The notes below the pieces were generated by a model, which was not told where the DNA came from, ran no database searches, and saw nothing but the letters and a program-made list of their open reading frames with translations. The position numbers were made by a program, and so were the translations under genes. Positions 9,051 through 17,819 of a stretch of DNA of 64,000 nt are shown here, piece after piece (positions within the stretch are counted from its first letter, which is position 1; each line of letters starts with the position of its first letter). This DNA is from Streptomyces sp. AC550_RSS872. Its GTDB lineage: Bacteria > Actinomycetota > Actinomycetes > Streptomycetales > Streptomycetaceae. The DNA lies in assembly GCF_019049285.1 (NCBI RefSeq), contig NZ_JAGMUL010000140.1, positions 1 through 64,000 of the forward strand, written 5' to 3'.

Positions 9051-10607
9051 GTGAAACGTCGTATGTCCGTCGCGCTGATGGCCCTCGCGGCCGCGCTCCT
9101 CACCCCCGTCCCCACGCAGGCCGCCGACGACCCCGTCGTCCGCACCACCGCGGGCTGGGTACGAGGCGAAACCACCGCCGAGGGACGCCAGTTCCTCGGC
9201 ATCCCCTATGCCGAACCACCCGTCGGAGAGCTCCGCTGGAAGGACCCGCGCCCCGTCCGGCCCTGGGAAGGAGTGCGCACGGCCGACGACTTCGGCAACA
9301 AGTGTGTGCAGGGGGCGGGTTGGGACCCCGGCTATGAGCAGCCCAGCCACACCGAGGACTGTCTCGACCTCAATGTGTATGCACCCGAGGGCGCCGCCCG
9401 GCGCGCCGTCATGGTCTGGCTGCACGGCGGAGGACTCACCGCCGGGGCCGGGCAGGACATCGTCCCGGACACCTTCGCGAGGCGGACCGGAACCGTCGTC
9501 GTGACCGTCAACTACCGCCTCGGCGCGATGGGCTTCCTCGCCACGGCCGGGCTCGACGGCGAGGCACGTGACCGGGTCTCCGGCAACTTCGGCATGCTCG
9601 ACCAGCAGGCCGCCCTGCGCTGGGTGCGGGCCAACATCGCCCGCTTCGGCGGCGACCCGGGCCGCGTGACCGTCGCGGGCGAGTCGGCGGGCGGCCGCTC
9701 GGTCTGCACCCAGCTGGCCTCGCCGACGGCGAAGGGGCTGTTCCGGGCGGGGATCATCCAGAGCGGGGCGTACCGCGACTGCGGTGCCCGTGCGCACGAG
9801 ACGGCCGTGTCCCAGGGTGCCGCCTTCGCGGAGAAGCTCGGCTGCGCCGACCTGGCCTGTCTGCGCGCCAAGCCTGCCGCCGAGATCCTGGCCGCGCAGA
9901 ACGGCTTCGACTGGGGGCCGGTGACCGGCGGCGCCTTCCTTCCCAGGCAGCCGAAGGACGCGTTCGAGCGGGGGGCCGCGGCCGGGGTGCCGGTCATGAA
10001 CGGGGCCAACCAGGACGAGGGCCGGCTGTTCGCCTTCGCCCGGTTCGACGCGAACGGCACACCGATCACCACCGACCAGTACCCGACGGTCATGCGGACG
10101 GACTTCGGCGACGAAGCACTCGCGCGCTATCCCCTCACGTCCTACCCGTCCCCGACCATCGCGTACGCCACCGCCCAGGGCGACCAGCTCTTCGCCTGCC
10201 CGGCGCTCCGCCTCGACGGCACGCTCGCCGGACGCGGCAAGGTCTACGCGTACGAGTTCGCCGACCGCACCTCCCCGCCCTTCGCCTCCCTGCGCGACCT
10301 CGGAACGGACTTCGAATTCGGCGCGACCCACGTCAACGAGCTCCAGTACCTCTTCAAGCACTTCGGCCTGGAGTCACCCCTGAACACCGAGCAGCGGACA
10401 CTGGCCCGGCAGATGGTCCAGTACTGGGGCTCCTTCGTCCGGGACGGGGTGCCGCGCGCCGCCGGACAGCCCGCGATGCCCGACCGGCCCGGGACGGTAC
10501 TGGCGCTGCGCACCGCGTCCGCCGACGGAAATGTGCTGAGCACCACCGTGCACCGTGAGCACCAGTGCAACCTGTGGGACACCGAGACCGTCTCGGAGAA
10601 CAGGTAG
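9051..10607 (+). CDS. Secreted type-B carboxylesterase
   Basis: This is a 518-aa alpha/beta-hydrolase of the carboxylesterase/lipase type-B family, exported by a Sec signal peptide (KRRMSVALMALAAALLTP, ending near PTQAA). The oxyanion-hole loop is MVWLHGGG. The nucleophile elbow is VTVAGESAGG, the acidic triad residue is in NQDEGRLFA, and the histidine lies in ATHVNELQYLF. The length is normal for the family. The GTG start at 9051 has GGAGG 7 nt upstream and a clear promoter at 8973. It hydrolyses carboxylic esters outside the cell; the natural substrate is unknown. It is monocistronic, closed by the hairpin at 10611. Confidence 0.9.
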   Translation: MKRRMSVALMALAAALLTPVPTQAADDPVVRTTAGWVRGETTAEGRQFLGIPYAEPPVGELRWKDPRPVRPWEGVRTADDFGNKCVQGAGWDPGYEQPSHTEDCLDLNVYAPEGAARRAVMVWLHGGGLTAGAGQDIVPDTFARRTGTVVVTVNYRLGAMGFLATAGLDGEARDRVSGNFGMLDQQAALRWVRANIARFGGDPGRVTVAGESAGGRSVCTQLASPTAKGLFRAGIIQSGAYRDCGARAHETAVSQGAAFAEKLGCADLACLRAKPAAEILAAQNGFDWGPVTGGAFLPRQPKDAFERGAAAGVPVMNGANQDEGRLFAFARFDANGTPITTDQYPTVMRTDFGDEALARYPLTSYPSPTIAYATAQGDQLFACPALRLDGTLAGRGKVYAYEFADRTSPPFASLRDLGTDFEFGATHVNELQYLFKHFGLESPLNTEQRTLARQMVQYWGSFVRDGVPRAAGQPAMPDRPGTVLALRTASADGNVLSTTVHREHQCNLWDTETVSENR

Positions 10608-10610
10608 GCT

Positions 10611-10648
10611 TCCCCGGCGCACGCTCGCAGCCGAGCGTGCGCCGGGAA
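10611..10648. terminator. Strong terminator after the esterase gene
   Basis: GGCGCACGCTCG and CGAGCGTGCGCC form a 12-bp GC-rich stem with a short CAGC loop; flanking CCC/GGG extends it. It starts immediately after the TAG at 10607. Confidence 0.8.
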
Positions 10649-10680
10649 CACAGGGTGCAGGACAGGGAGAGGAAGCGGCG

Positions 10681-11325
10681 TTGCACGTCCAGGAATGGCT
10701 CGAAACGGTGCCCCCGCTCGCCATCTATCTGCTGGTCGGCGTGGTCATCGGTCTGGAGAGCCTGGGCATCCCGCTGCCCGGCGAGATCATCCTGGTCTCC
10801 TCGGCGCTGCTTGCCTCACAGCACGGTGACATCGATCCCTTCGTGCTCGGCGCCTGCGCCACCGCGGGCGCGATCATCGGCGACTCGATCGGCTACGCCA
10901 TCGGCCGCAAGGGCGGCCGCCCCCTGCTGGCCTGGCTGGGCAAGAAATTCCCCAAGCACTTCAGCGAGGGGCATATCGCCACCGCCGAGCGGTCCTTCCA
11001 GAAGTGGGGCATGTGGGCCGTCTTCTTCGGGCGCTTCGTCGCGCTTCTGCGCATCTTCGCCGGCCCCCTCGCGGGCGTTCTGCGGATGCCGTACTGGAAG
11101 TTCCTGATCGCCAACGTCTTCGGCGGCATCCTCTGGGCGGGCGGCACGACCGCGGTCATCTACTACGTGGGCGTGGTCGCCGAATCCTGGCTGAAGCGCT
11201 TCTCCTGGCTGGGCCTGGTGGCGGCGGTCCTGATCGGCCTCACCTCCATGCTGATCATCAAGCGCAAGGCGAACAAGGCCCAGACGGCACACGAGGACCC
11301 GGAGCTGGTAGCCGCCGGGGACTGA
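10681..11325 (+). CDS. DedA family membrane protein
   Basis: This is a 214-aa VTT-domain protein of the DedA family; members are needed for envelope integrity and some act as lipid flippases such as C55-P or PE transporters. GIPLPGEIILVSSALLA carries the acidic residue after helix 1, and FGRFVALLRIFAGPLAG matches the conserved F/G-R-x-x-P/R-xx-AG motif with essential arginines. The last helix is followed by a basic tail (IIKRKANKAQ). The TTG start at 10681 (LHVQEWLE) has GAGAGGAAG upstream. Cytoplasmic membrane. Confidence 0.85.
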   Translation: MHVQEWLETVPPLAIYLLVGVVIGLESLGIPLPGEIILVSSALLASQHGDIDPFVLGACATAGAIIGDSIGYAIGRKGGRPLLAWLGKKFPKHFSEGHIATAERSFQKWGMWAVFFGRFVALLRIFAGPLAGVLRMPYWKFLIANVFGGILWAGGTTAVIYYVGVVAESWLKRFSWLGLVAAVLIGLTSMLIIKRKANKAQTAHEDPELVAAGD

Positions 11326-11332
11326 AACGCCT

Positions 11333-11402
11333 CAAAGGGCGCGGGGCTGTGTCGATATGCGGCTCCGCCGCGTGGGCGCGACGAGCCACGTGCAACCCGC
11401 AG
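11333..11402 (+). repeat. Streptomyces intergenic GC-rich element, copy B (long form)
   Basis: This longer variant of the element starts AAGGGCGCGGGGCTGTGTCG, has an internal GCGGCTCCGCCGC hairpin, and then GGGCGCGACGAGCCACG. It lies in the gap between the dedA stop and the convergent gene. Compared with copies A and C it carries an extra internal hairpin segment. Confidence 0.65.
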
Positions 11403-11416
11403 ACCGCTCACGGCCT

Positions 11417-11947
11417 CTACCCCCCGAGCTCATCCCGGTGAGCCCTGGCCAACTCCGCATACATGGTGCCGTTGAGCGTCACGCCCTGCCGCTCTTCCTC
11501 CGTGAGCTCCCGCTTCACCTTCGCAGGCACCCCCGCCACCAGCGACCCAGGCGGCACCTGCATCCCCTGCGGCACCAACGCCTGCGCGGCGACCAACGAC
11601 CCGGCCCCGATCACCGCACCGTTCAGCACGGTCGCCCCCATCCCGATCAGACAGTCGTCCCCGACGGTCGCCCCGTGCACGACGGCGTTGTGCCCGATGG
11701 ACACCCGCTCGCCCACGGTCACCGGGAAGCCGGGATCGGCGTGGAGCGTGCAGTTGTCCTGCACATTGCTGCTCGCGCCGACGGAGATCTTCTCCACGTC
11801 GCCGCGCAGCACCGCGCCGTACCAGACACTGGCCCCCGCCCCCAGGGTCACGTCCCCGATCACGGACGAGGTGGGCGCCACGAACGCGTTCTCGTCGATC
11901 TTCGGTTCCCGGCCCCCGATACCCATGACCAGCGCCTTGTGCGTCAT
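11417..11947 (-). CDS. Gamma-class carbonic anhydrase-like hexapeptide protein
   Basis: This 176-aa left-handed beta-helix protein belongs to the gamma-carbonic anhydrase/YrdA group. Hexapeptide repeats run through most of the chain (for example IGDVTLGAGASVWYGAVLRG). The zinc ligands are the His of LHADPGFPV and the two His of SIGHNAVVHG, so CO2 hydration or a related zinc-dependent activity is plausible. ATG 11947 (MTHKALVMG) with AGGAGAGGG upstream is chosen over the longer frame. It is divergent from another hexapeptide-repeat gene at 12058. Confidence 0.8.
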   Translation of the reverse strand: MTHKALVMGIGGREPKIDENAFVAPTSSVIGDVTLGAGASVWYGAVLRGDVEKISVGASSNVQDNCTLHADPGFPVTVGERVSIGHNAVVHGATVGDDCLIGMGATVLNGAVIGAGSLVAAQALVPQGMQVPPGSLVAGVPAKVKRELTEEERQGVTLNGTMYAELARAHRDELGG

Positions 11948-12057
11948 CGCCCTCTCCTCGCCGCCGACGTCGTAGACGAACGGTACGCCACCCGGTGGGG
12001 CGAAGATCACAGGACCTCGATCTCATAAGGGCGCCGAACGCTCAGTACGGTGAGCGG

Positions 12058-12855
12058 GTGCTCAAGCGCAAGAACACGTTCTCGTCCTGGCGGCGCACCC
12101 TCACACAGCGCGCCGTCCACGCGGGCTGGGCCTGGGTGCAGCGCACAGGTTCGGTGACGGCCGACAGCCCGGGCCGCTTCCGTTTCGGCTCGATCGGCGA
12201 GGCCACCCGGTTGGCCTTCCCGCTCGGTACCGTCTTCGGCGAACCCTGGATCCATCTCGGCTCGCACTGCATCGTCGGCGAGCAGGTGACGCTGACGGCC
12301 GGTCTGATGCCCGAACTCGACCTCGGCCCGGAGCCGATCCTGCGCATCGGGGACGGGGTCGTGCTGGGCCGCGGCAGCCATGTCATCGCCGACACGACGG
12401 TCACCATCGGCAGCGACTGCTACTTCGGGCCGTACGTCTACGTCACGTCCACGAACCACTCGTACGACGATCCGCACGAGCCCATCGGCAAGCAGTGGCC
12501 TCGGATGGAGCCGGTCGAGATCGGCCCGGGGTGCTGGATCGGCACCGGGGCCGTGATCCTGCCGGGCGCGCGGATCGGGCGGAACGTCGTGGTGGCGGCC
12601 GGTGCGGTGGTCCGGGGCACGGTGCCCGACCACGCCGTCGTGGCGGGGGCGCCCGCCCGTGTCGTACGGCGCTGGACGGCCGACGACGGCTGGCAGCCGT
12701 CGCTGCGCACGCCCGCGCCGGTGCCGATACCCGACGGGATCACACCGGAGCAGCTCCAGGCGCTGGCCGGGCTGGACGAGGAGACGGTGGCGAAGCTGGC
12801 GGAGCTGGACGAGAAGGCGGCCGCCGACCTCGCCGAAGTGGAAGTGGAGTCCTGA
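12058..12855 (+). CDS. Hexapeptide-repeat acyltransferase (maltose O-acetyltransferase-like)
   Basis: This is a 265-aa LbH-type transferase. The core (about residues 60-205) has hexapeptide repeats, with TSTNHSYDDPHEPIGKQ supplying the catalytic-type histidine and the typical xenobiotic-acetyltransferase/MaaT loop, then IGPGCWIGTGAVILPGARIG. The C-terminal 50 residues are acidic and helical (ALAGLDEETVAKLAELDEK). GTG 12058 (VLKRKNTFSSW) is the likely start. It probably uses acetyl- or acyl-CoA; the acceptor is unknown. Confidence 0.75.
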   Translation: MLKRKNTFSSWRRTLTQRAVHAGWAWVQRTGSVTADSPGRFRFGSIGEATRLAFPLGTVFGEPWIHLGSHCIVGEQVTLTAGLMPELDLGPEPILRIGDGVVLGRGSHVIADTTVTIGSDCYFGPYVYVTSTNHSYDDPHEPIGKQWPRMEPVEIGPGCWIGTGAVILPGARIGRNVVVAAGAVVRGTVPDHAVVAGAPARVVRRWTADDGWQPSLRTPAPVPIPDGITPEQLQALAGLDEETVAKLAELDEKAAADLAEVEVES

Positions 12856-12856
12856 G

Positions 12857-13714
12857 TCAGCCGGTCGCCAGCAGCAGCGTGCCCACCAGCGCGAGCCCCG
12901 CGCCCGCTGCCTGCACCGCCTGGAGCCGTTCCCGCAGGAGGCCGCGCGCGGCCAGAGCGGTCACCACGGGGTAGAGCGACGCGAGTACGGCGGCCACGGT
13001 GACCGGGCCGTGCTGGGCGGCGACCACATAGGTGCCGTTCGCCGCGACGTCGGCGAGGCCGACGAAGGCGAGCGCCGGCAGTGAGCGCCAGGGGAAGGAG
13101 CCGTCCGGGAGGGCGGTGCCGCCGCGCCGCACGGAGGCGTACAGCGCGAGACCGCCGGCCAGCACATTGACCACGCGCTGTACGAAGAGCGCCAGGAACA
13201 GGCCGGTGAGGGTGGATGACGCCTCCGCGATCAGCGCGAACACCGTGCCGAAGCCGAAGGCCGCGACCAGCGTCAGCAGGATGGCCTGCCGCTGCACGGG
13301 CGCGCCCCGCAGCTGGGGTCCGCCCGCGAGGACGACGCCCAGCACGGCGACGGCGATCCCCGCGACCTGTACCAGTCCGGGCCGCTCGCCCAGGACGAGG
13401 CCCACGCCGACCGGGACGGCGACGCCCACGGTGCCGAGCGGGGAGACCACGCCCATGGGGCCCAGGGCGAGCGCCTTGTAGAAGCAGAGCAGGGCGACCG
13501 GGCCGACCGCGCCGGCGGCGACCGCGAACCACAGTTGCGGTCCGGCCTCGCTCCAGCCGCCCGTGGCCACCACGATCGCGCCGAGCACGGTGGCCGCGAT
13601 GGCCTGCGAGACGACGACCACCGTGAGCGCCGGGGTGCGTCGGGTCAGCAGTCCGCCGCCGAAATCGGCCAGCCCCCACAGCAGGCTGGTGGCCAGGGCG
13701 AAGAGTGCTGTCAC
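12857..13714 (-). CDS. EamA/DMT family transporter
   Basis: This 285-aa protein has ten transmembrane helices in two EamA halves; the first begins ALFALATSLLWGLADFGG and the second ILLTLVAAFGFGTVFALIAE. The conserved Pro/Gly-rich loop SPLGTVGVAVPVGV and the final helix LALVGTLLLATG fit the drug/metabolite transporter family. It uses GTG at 13714. It is divergent from an XRE-cupin regulator and very likely controlled by it, giving a regulator/exporter pair. Substrate unknown, possibly an amino acid or small metabolite. Confidence 0.85.
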   Translation of the reverse strand: MTALFALATSLLWGLADFGGGLLTRRTPALTVVVVSQAIAATVLGAIVVATGGWSEAGPQLWFAVAAGAVGPVALLCFYKALALGPMGVVSPLGTVGVAVPVGVGLVLGERPGLVQVAGIAVAVLGVVLAGGPQLRGAPVQRQAILLTLVAAFGFGTVFALIAEASSTLTGLFLALFVQRVVNVLAGGLALYASVRRGGTALPDGSFPWRSLPALAFVGLADVAANGTYVVAAQHGPVTVAAVLASLYPVVTALAARGLLRERLQAVQAAGAGLALVGTLLLATG

Positions 13715-13748
13715 GGGGGGCCTCGCAGTACAGTTCGGTGCACGATGG

Positions 13749-13781
13749 GGTTCACCTAACGGTAGTGCAGTCGGGTGAACT
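13749..13781. promoter_or_regulatory. Inverted repeat in the eamA/XRE divergent promoter
   Basis: GTTCACC (13750-13756) and GGTGAAC (13774-13780) are exact inverted repeats separated by 17 nt, midway between the two divergent starts. This is a candidate operator for the XRE-cupin regulator. Confidence 0.45.
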
Positions 13782-13818
13782 ATGCCATCCAGAATATTGG
13801 ACTCCGCAAGGACGGAAT

Positions 13819-14391
13819 GTGTCGGACCTCGACCTGCTGACCCAGTCCCTGGCGCGCAACGTCAAGCGCTGGCGCACCGAGCGCGGCTTCACCCTGGACG
13901 CGCTCGCCGCGCGTGCCGGGGTCAGCCGCGGCATGCTCATCCAGATCGAACAGGCCCGCACCAACCCGAGCCTCGGCACCGTCGTCAAGATCGGCGACGC
14001 GCTCGGCGTCAGCATCACGACCCTCCTCGACTACGAGCAGGGCCCCAAGGTGCGCGTGGTCCCGCCCGAGCAGGTGGTCCGGCTGTGGCACACCGACGCG
14101 GGCAGCTACAGCAAGCTCCTCGCGGGCACGGAAGCCCCCGGCCCACTGGAGATGTGGGGCTGGAAACTGATGCCGGGCGAGAACAGCGGCTCCGACCCGC
14201 ACCCCGTCGGCACCGTCGAGATCGCCCACGTCACGGCCGGTGAACTGACCCTGACCGTCGAGGGCGTGGAGTACCGCGTCCCAGCCGGTTCCAGTGTCAC
14301 CTTCGAGGCCAACGCCCCGCACACCTACGCCAATCAGGGCGACGTGCCGATGGAGATGACCTTGACGGTCTCGGTCCCGCTCGTGCACTGA
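13819..14391 (+). CDS. XRE family regulator with C-terminal cupin
   Basis: This 190-aa protein has an N-terminal Cro/CI helix-turn-helix (GFTLDALAARAGVSRGMLIQ, residues 25-44) and a C-terminal cupin_2 domain (HPVGTVEIAHVTAGELTL ... VEFEA-type strands) that probably binds a small effector. This architecture is that of PuuR/SutR-type regulators. The GTG start at 13819 has AAGGACGGA directly upstream. It is divergent from the EamA exporter gene, its likely target. Confidence 0.85.
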   Translation: MSDLDLLTQSLARNVKRWRTERGFTLDALAARAGVSRGMLIQIEQARTNPSLGTVVKIGDALGVSITTLLDYEQGPKVRVVPPEQVVRLWHTDAGSYSKLLAGTEAPGPLEMWGWKLMPGENSGSDPHPVGTVEIAHVTAGELTLTVEGVEYRVPAGSSVTFEANAPHTYANQGDVPMEMTLTVSVPLVH

Positions 14392-14434
14392 GATGCCCGG
14401 GTCACGGCCCCGGACGTCCTGTTAGCGTGCGCTC

Positions 14435-14992
14435 ATGGACGCACCCATCGGACGCTTCGACGACGCCACCCCCGCCCCCGAGTGCCTCGACGAACTCACC
14501 CGCCCGGTCGCCGACGCCGTGCGCGGCTGGCACGGCAGCGTCCCCGCCGACCGGATCATCTACGTCGAGACCGATCCGCAGTGGGCCGACACCGCGGTCT
14601 TCGTCGAGCACTACGGACAGGAACTGCTCGAACAGTCCGCGAACTGCGTGGTCGTCGCCGGCAAGCGGGGCGGCGAGACCACGCTGGCCGCGTGCATCGT
14701 GCTCTCCACCACCCGGGTCGACGTGAACGGCGTCGTGCGCCGTCAACTCGGCGCCCGCAAGGCGTCGTTCGCCTCGATGGACACGGCGACAGGCGAGACC
14801 GGCATGGAGTACGGCGGCATCACTGCGATCGGACTGCCCGACGGCTGGCCGGTGCTGGTGGACTCGGCCGTCGTCGACCTGCCGTACGTCCTGGTCGGCA
14901 GCGGGCGCCGGCGCGGCAAGCTGCTGGTGCCGGGCAAGGCGTTCGCGGAGCTCCCGGGGGCCGTCGTGCTGGAGGGGCTCGGCGTCGCCTGA
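14435..14992 (+). CDS. YbaK/EbsC-type aminoacyl-tRNA deacylase
   Basis: This 185-aa protein has a YbaK/prolyl-tRNA editing domain. Such proteins hydrolyse mischarged aminoacyl-tRNA in trans. The RRQLGARKASFASMDTA segment carries the conserved Lys at the catalytic position, and GMEYGGITAIGLPDGWPVLV is the family's second signature, followed by VLVGSGRRRGKLLVPG. It starts with ATG 14435 and ends just before the convergent CDF gene. Which tRNA it edits cannot be deduced. Confidence 0.8.
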   Translation: MDAPIGRFDDATPAPECLDELTRPVADAVRGWHGSVPADRIIYVETDPQWADTAVFVEHYGQELLEQSANCVVVAGKRGGETTLAACIVLSTTRVDVNGVVRRQLGARKASFASMDTATGETGMEYGGITAIGLPDGWPVLVDSAVVDLPYVLVGSGRRRGKLLVPGKAFAELPGAVVLEGLGVA

Positions 14993-15002
14993 GTACGCGG
15001 GT

Positions 15003-16085
15003 TCAGGCCGCGGTGTGGTGGGCGAGGGCGAGATGCGGATCCGCCTCGCCCGGCACCGGTGCCGGATCGGCGTGCACCAGGGCCGCGGTGAGCCGGGGTA
15101 CGGCGTGCAACAGGGCGTGTTCGGCGTCGACGGCGATGGCGTGCGCCTGCCGTACCGTCGCCTGCCCGTCGACGACGACCGCCACCTCGGCGCGCAGCCG
15201 GTGCCCGATCCAGCGCATCCGCAACTCGCCCACCTCCAGCACCCCCGCGACCTCCCGAAGCGCCCGCTCGGCCCGGTCCACGAGTGCCGGGTCCACGGCG
15301 TCCATCACACGCCGGAACACCTCGCGCGCCGCGTCCCGCAGCACCAGCGCGATGGCCGCCGTGATCGCCAACCCCACGATCGGGTCCGCGAGTTGCCACC
15401 CCAGCGCCGCACCCCCGGCGCTCAACAGCACGGCCAGTGAGGTGAACCCGTCCGTACGGGCGTGCAGGCCGTCCGCGACCAGTGCGGCCGAGCCGATCGC
15501 ACGGCCGACCCGCATCCGGTACCGGGCCACCCACTCGTTGCCCGCGAACCCGACCAGCGCCGCCACCGCCACGGCCGGGATCTGCTGCACGGGGCGCGGG
15601 TCCAGGAGCCGGTCGACGGCCGTCCATGCCGCGAAGGCAGCGGACGCGGCGATCGTCAGCACGATGACGATGCCCGCGAGGTCCTCGGCCCGTCCGTAGC
15701 CATAGGTGAAGCGCCGTGTCGCCGCGCGCCTGCCCAGCACGAAGGCGATCCCCAGCGGTACGGCGGTCAGCGCGTCGGCGGTGTTGTGCACCGTGTCGCC
15801 GAGCAGCGCCACCGACCCGGAGGCGATGACCACGACCGCCTGCACGAGCGCCGTCAGCCCGAGCACGGCCAGGGAGACCCACAGGGCGCGCATGCCACGG
15901 GCCGAGGACTCCAGGGCGGAGTCGAGTTTGTCGGCGGTCTCGTGGGAGTGGGGTTTGAGCAGGTGGGCGAGGCGATGGCGGAGGGGGGACGAGGGATGCC
16001 CGTGCCCGTGCCTGTGCCCGTGCCTGTGCCCGTGCCCGTGCTCGGCGTGGTGGTCGTGGTGCCCGTGCGAGTGCCCGTCGCTCAC
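15003..16085 (-). CDS. Cation diffusion facilitator metal exporter
   Basis: This is a 360-aa CDF-family antiporter exporting Zn2+/Co2+/Fe2+-type cations. The N-terminus is a His-rich tail (SDGHSHGHHDHHAEHGHGHR) encoded by a CCCGTG-rich run. Helix 2 has the metal site in LLGDTVHNTADAL (HxxxD plus D), helix 5 has LVADGLHARTDGFTSL (HxxxD). A cytoplasmic ferredoxin-like domain (ALREVAGVLEVGELRMRWIG) follows. GTG 16085 has AAGGGG upstream; an ATG further up is possible. It is divergent from an ArsR/SmtB regulator, the normal control arrangement. Confidence 0.9.
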   Translation of the reverse strand: MSDGHSHGHHDHHAEHGHGHRHGHRHGHGHPSSPLRHRLAHLLKPHSHETADKLDSALESSARGMRALWVSLAVLGLTALVQAVVVIASGSVALLGDTVHNTADALTAVPLGIAFVLGRRAATRRFTYGYGRAEDLAGIVIVLTIAASAAFAAWTAVDRLLDPRPVQQIPAVAVAALVGFAGNEWVARYRMRVGRAIGSAALVADGLHARTDGFTSLAVLLSAGGAALGWQLADPIVGLAITAAIALVLRDAAREVFRRVMDAVDPALVDRAERALREVAGVLEVGELRMRWIGHRLRAEVAVVVDGQATVRQAHAIAVDAEHALLHAVPRLTAALVHADPAPVPGEADPHLALAHHTAA

Positions 16086-16131
16086 AGCGATCCCCTTCAG
16101 GTACGTGGGAGTGGACGCGTGACCGCCCATG

Positions 16132-16164
16132 ACACCATTATGTGCGTATGAGCGCACGCATGCA
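16132..16164. promoter_or_regulatory. Imperfect palindrome in the CDF/arsR divergent region
   Basis: ATTATGTGCGTATGAGCGCA followed by CGCATG contains inverted TGCG/CGCA and GTGCG/CGCAC elements overlapping the regulator's start codon. It is a candidate ArsR/SmtB operator that would block both genes. Confidence 0.35.
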
Positions 16165-16507
16165 CCTGTCACCTGCGAGCGATACGCACCCGCGCACCCC
16201 GGGCGAGGAACAGTTCGCGCTGGCCGCCGAACTCCTCGCCCTGCTCGGCGACCGCACCCGCCTCACCCTGCTGCACGCCCTGACGGCAGGGGAGGCCGAC
16301 GTCACGACGCTCACCGAGGCCTGCGGCGCGGCCCGGCCCGCCGTCAGCCAGCACCTGGCGCGGCTGCGTCTCGCGGGGCTGGTGAACACCCGCAAGGAGG
16401 GGCGCCGGGTGATCTACTCCCTCCGCGACGGCCATCTGCGCCGCCTCGTCGACGAGGCGCTGAACGTCGCGGACCACCGGCTCAGCGACCGGCCCCTGCA
16501 CGACTGA
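16148..16507 (+). CDS. ArsR/SmtB family metal-responsive repressor
   Basis: This is a 119-aa winged-helix repressor: LLALLGDRTRLTLLHALTAG, recognition helix region CGAARPAVSQHLARLRLAGL, wing TRKEGRRVIYSLRD, and a C-terminal helix with DEALNVADHRL (acidic/His residues at the position of the alpha-5 metal site). ATG 16148 is favoured; an in-frame GTG at 16142 is also possible, and no ribosome binding site is clear, so the mRNA may be leaderless. It should repress the divergent CDF exporter until metal rises. Confidence 0.85.
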   Translation: MSARMHLSPASDTHPRTPGEEQFALAAELLALLGDRTRLTLLHALTAGEADVTTLTEACGAARPAVSQHLARLRLAGLVNTRKEGRRVIYSLRDGHLRRLVDEALNVADHRLSDRPLHD

Positions 16508-16512
16508 CGCCG

Positions 16513-17742
16513 TCAGTAGTCGGCGTTCTCGCCCAGGTACTGCTCCGCGAACGCCCTCGCGGCCGTCGGGGAGCCGAAGATACGGCGAAGGCGGGCGAGC
16601 GTGGTGCCCGCGCGGTACGGGTCGCCCGACGACGTGCCGTGGTAGACCTCGGACAGCCAGTGCGAGAACTCCTGGCAGTCCCACACCCGGCCCAGACATG
16701 CCGCCGAGTAGCCGTCCAGACCGGTGCCGTCTCCCTTGGTGAGGTACGCGACGAGACCGTCGCCGAGCCGGAAGGCGTCGTGCAGGGCGAGGTTCATGCC
16801 CTTGGCGGCGATGGGGGCGGTGAGGTGGGCGGCGTCACCGGCCAGGAAGAGACGGCCGAACACCATGGGCTCGACGACGTAGTTGTGCATGTCGAGGACG
16901 CGCTTCTCGATCAGCCGTCCCTCCGTCAGCGGTGGCGCGCCGTTCGCCCCGAGCCGCTGCTGGAGCTCCGTCCAGACCCTGTCCTGCGACCAGTTCTCCG
17001 GGTCGTCGCCGGGCGGGCACTCCAGGTAGTAGCGGGTCACGTCGGCACTGCGCGGCATGTGTCCGGCGAACCCGTTCGGATGCATGCCGAACAGGACGCA
17101 GTCGGAGGACGGCGGCGCCTCGGCGAGCAGCGCCAGCCAGCCGATGCCGTAGTCGCTGCGGGAGATGTGAGCGCGGTCGGCGGGCAGCGCCGTGCGTGTC
17201 ACCCCGCGCGCCCCGTCACAGCCGGCGACGAAGTCGCAGTGCACGACCTCCCGTCGGCCCGTCTCGGGGCAGGTGTACGACACCGATGGACGGTCGGTGT
17301 CGAGGTCGTGCAGCTCCACGTCCCGCACCCCGAAACGCATGGCCCCCGCGCGCACGTCCGCGTACTCCCGCACCAGGTCCGTCACCAGCAACTGCTGCGG
17401 GTAGACCCAGTGATGAACGCCCGTGAGCTGCGCGTACTCGAACCGGTAGCGCTCACCGGCGAACCGGAACTCGCACTCCGTGTGCCGCTGCGCCCGCTCC
17501 AGCAGAGTGTCCGCGAGACCGCGCCGCTGAAGTCCGCGTACCGCCCCCTCCTCCAGTACCCCGGCCCGCGGCCGCTGCTCGATGAACTGGCGGGTCTCGG
17601 TCTCCAGGACCAGACAGTCGACGGAAGCCGCCCGCAGGATGTTGCCGACGGTGAGGCCGGCCGGACCGGCGCCCACGACGACGACCGGAAAGCGTTGCGT
17701 GCAGCCGGAGTTGGGGTGGGGGGAGGCGGAGGTGGAGGTCAC
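16513..17742 (-). CDS. pobA: 4-hydroxybenzoate 3-monooxygenase
   Basis: This is a 409-aa FAD-dependent aromatic hydroxylase converting 4-hydroxybenzoate to protocatechuate with NAD(P)H and O2. The N-terminal Rossmann motif is VVVVGAGPAGLTVGN, the DG motif is CDGARGVTR, and the second FAD motif is GRLFLAGDAAHLTAPIAAKG. RPRAGVLEEG and YRFEYAQLTG are characteristic of PobA. Length is normal (about 390-400 aa). It starts at GTG 17742. No other protocatechuate-pathway gene is next to it, so it may feed a pathway encoded elsewhere. Confidence 0.9.
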   Translation of the reverse strand: MTSTSASPHPNSGCTQRFPVVVVGAGPAGLTVGNILRAASVDCLVLETETRQFIEQRPRAGVLEEGAVRGLQRRGLADTLLERAQRHTECEFRFAGERYRFEYAQLTGVHHWVYPQQLLVTDLVREYADVRAGAMRFGVRDVELHDLDTDRPSVSYTCPETGRREVVHCDFVAGCDGARGVTRTALPADRAHISRSDYGIGWLALLAEAPPSSDCVLFGMHPNGFAGHMPRSADVTRYYLECPPGDDPENWSQDRVWTELQQRLGANGAPPLTEGRLIEKRVLDMHNYVVEPMVFGRLFLAGDAAHLTAPIAAKGMNLALHDAFRLGDGLVAYLTKGDGTGLDGYSAACLGRVWDCQEFSHWLSEVYHGTSSGDPYRAGTTLARLRRIFGSPTAARAFAEQYLGENADY

Positions 17743-17819
17743 CCGAGCATTATGGGGCTGGCCGGCGAGGGAGGGGAGGCTCCGGGACGGGCGCAGGGTG
17801 CTGCTGGGGTGTGGCTCTA

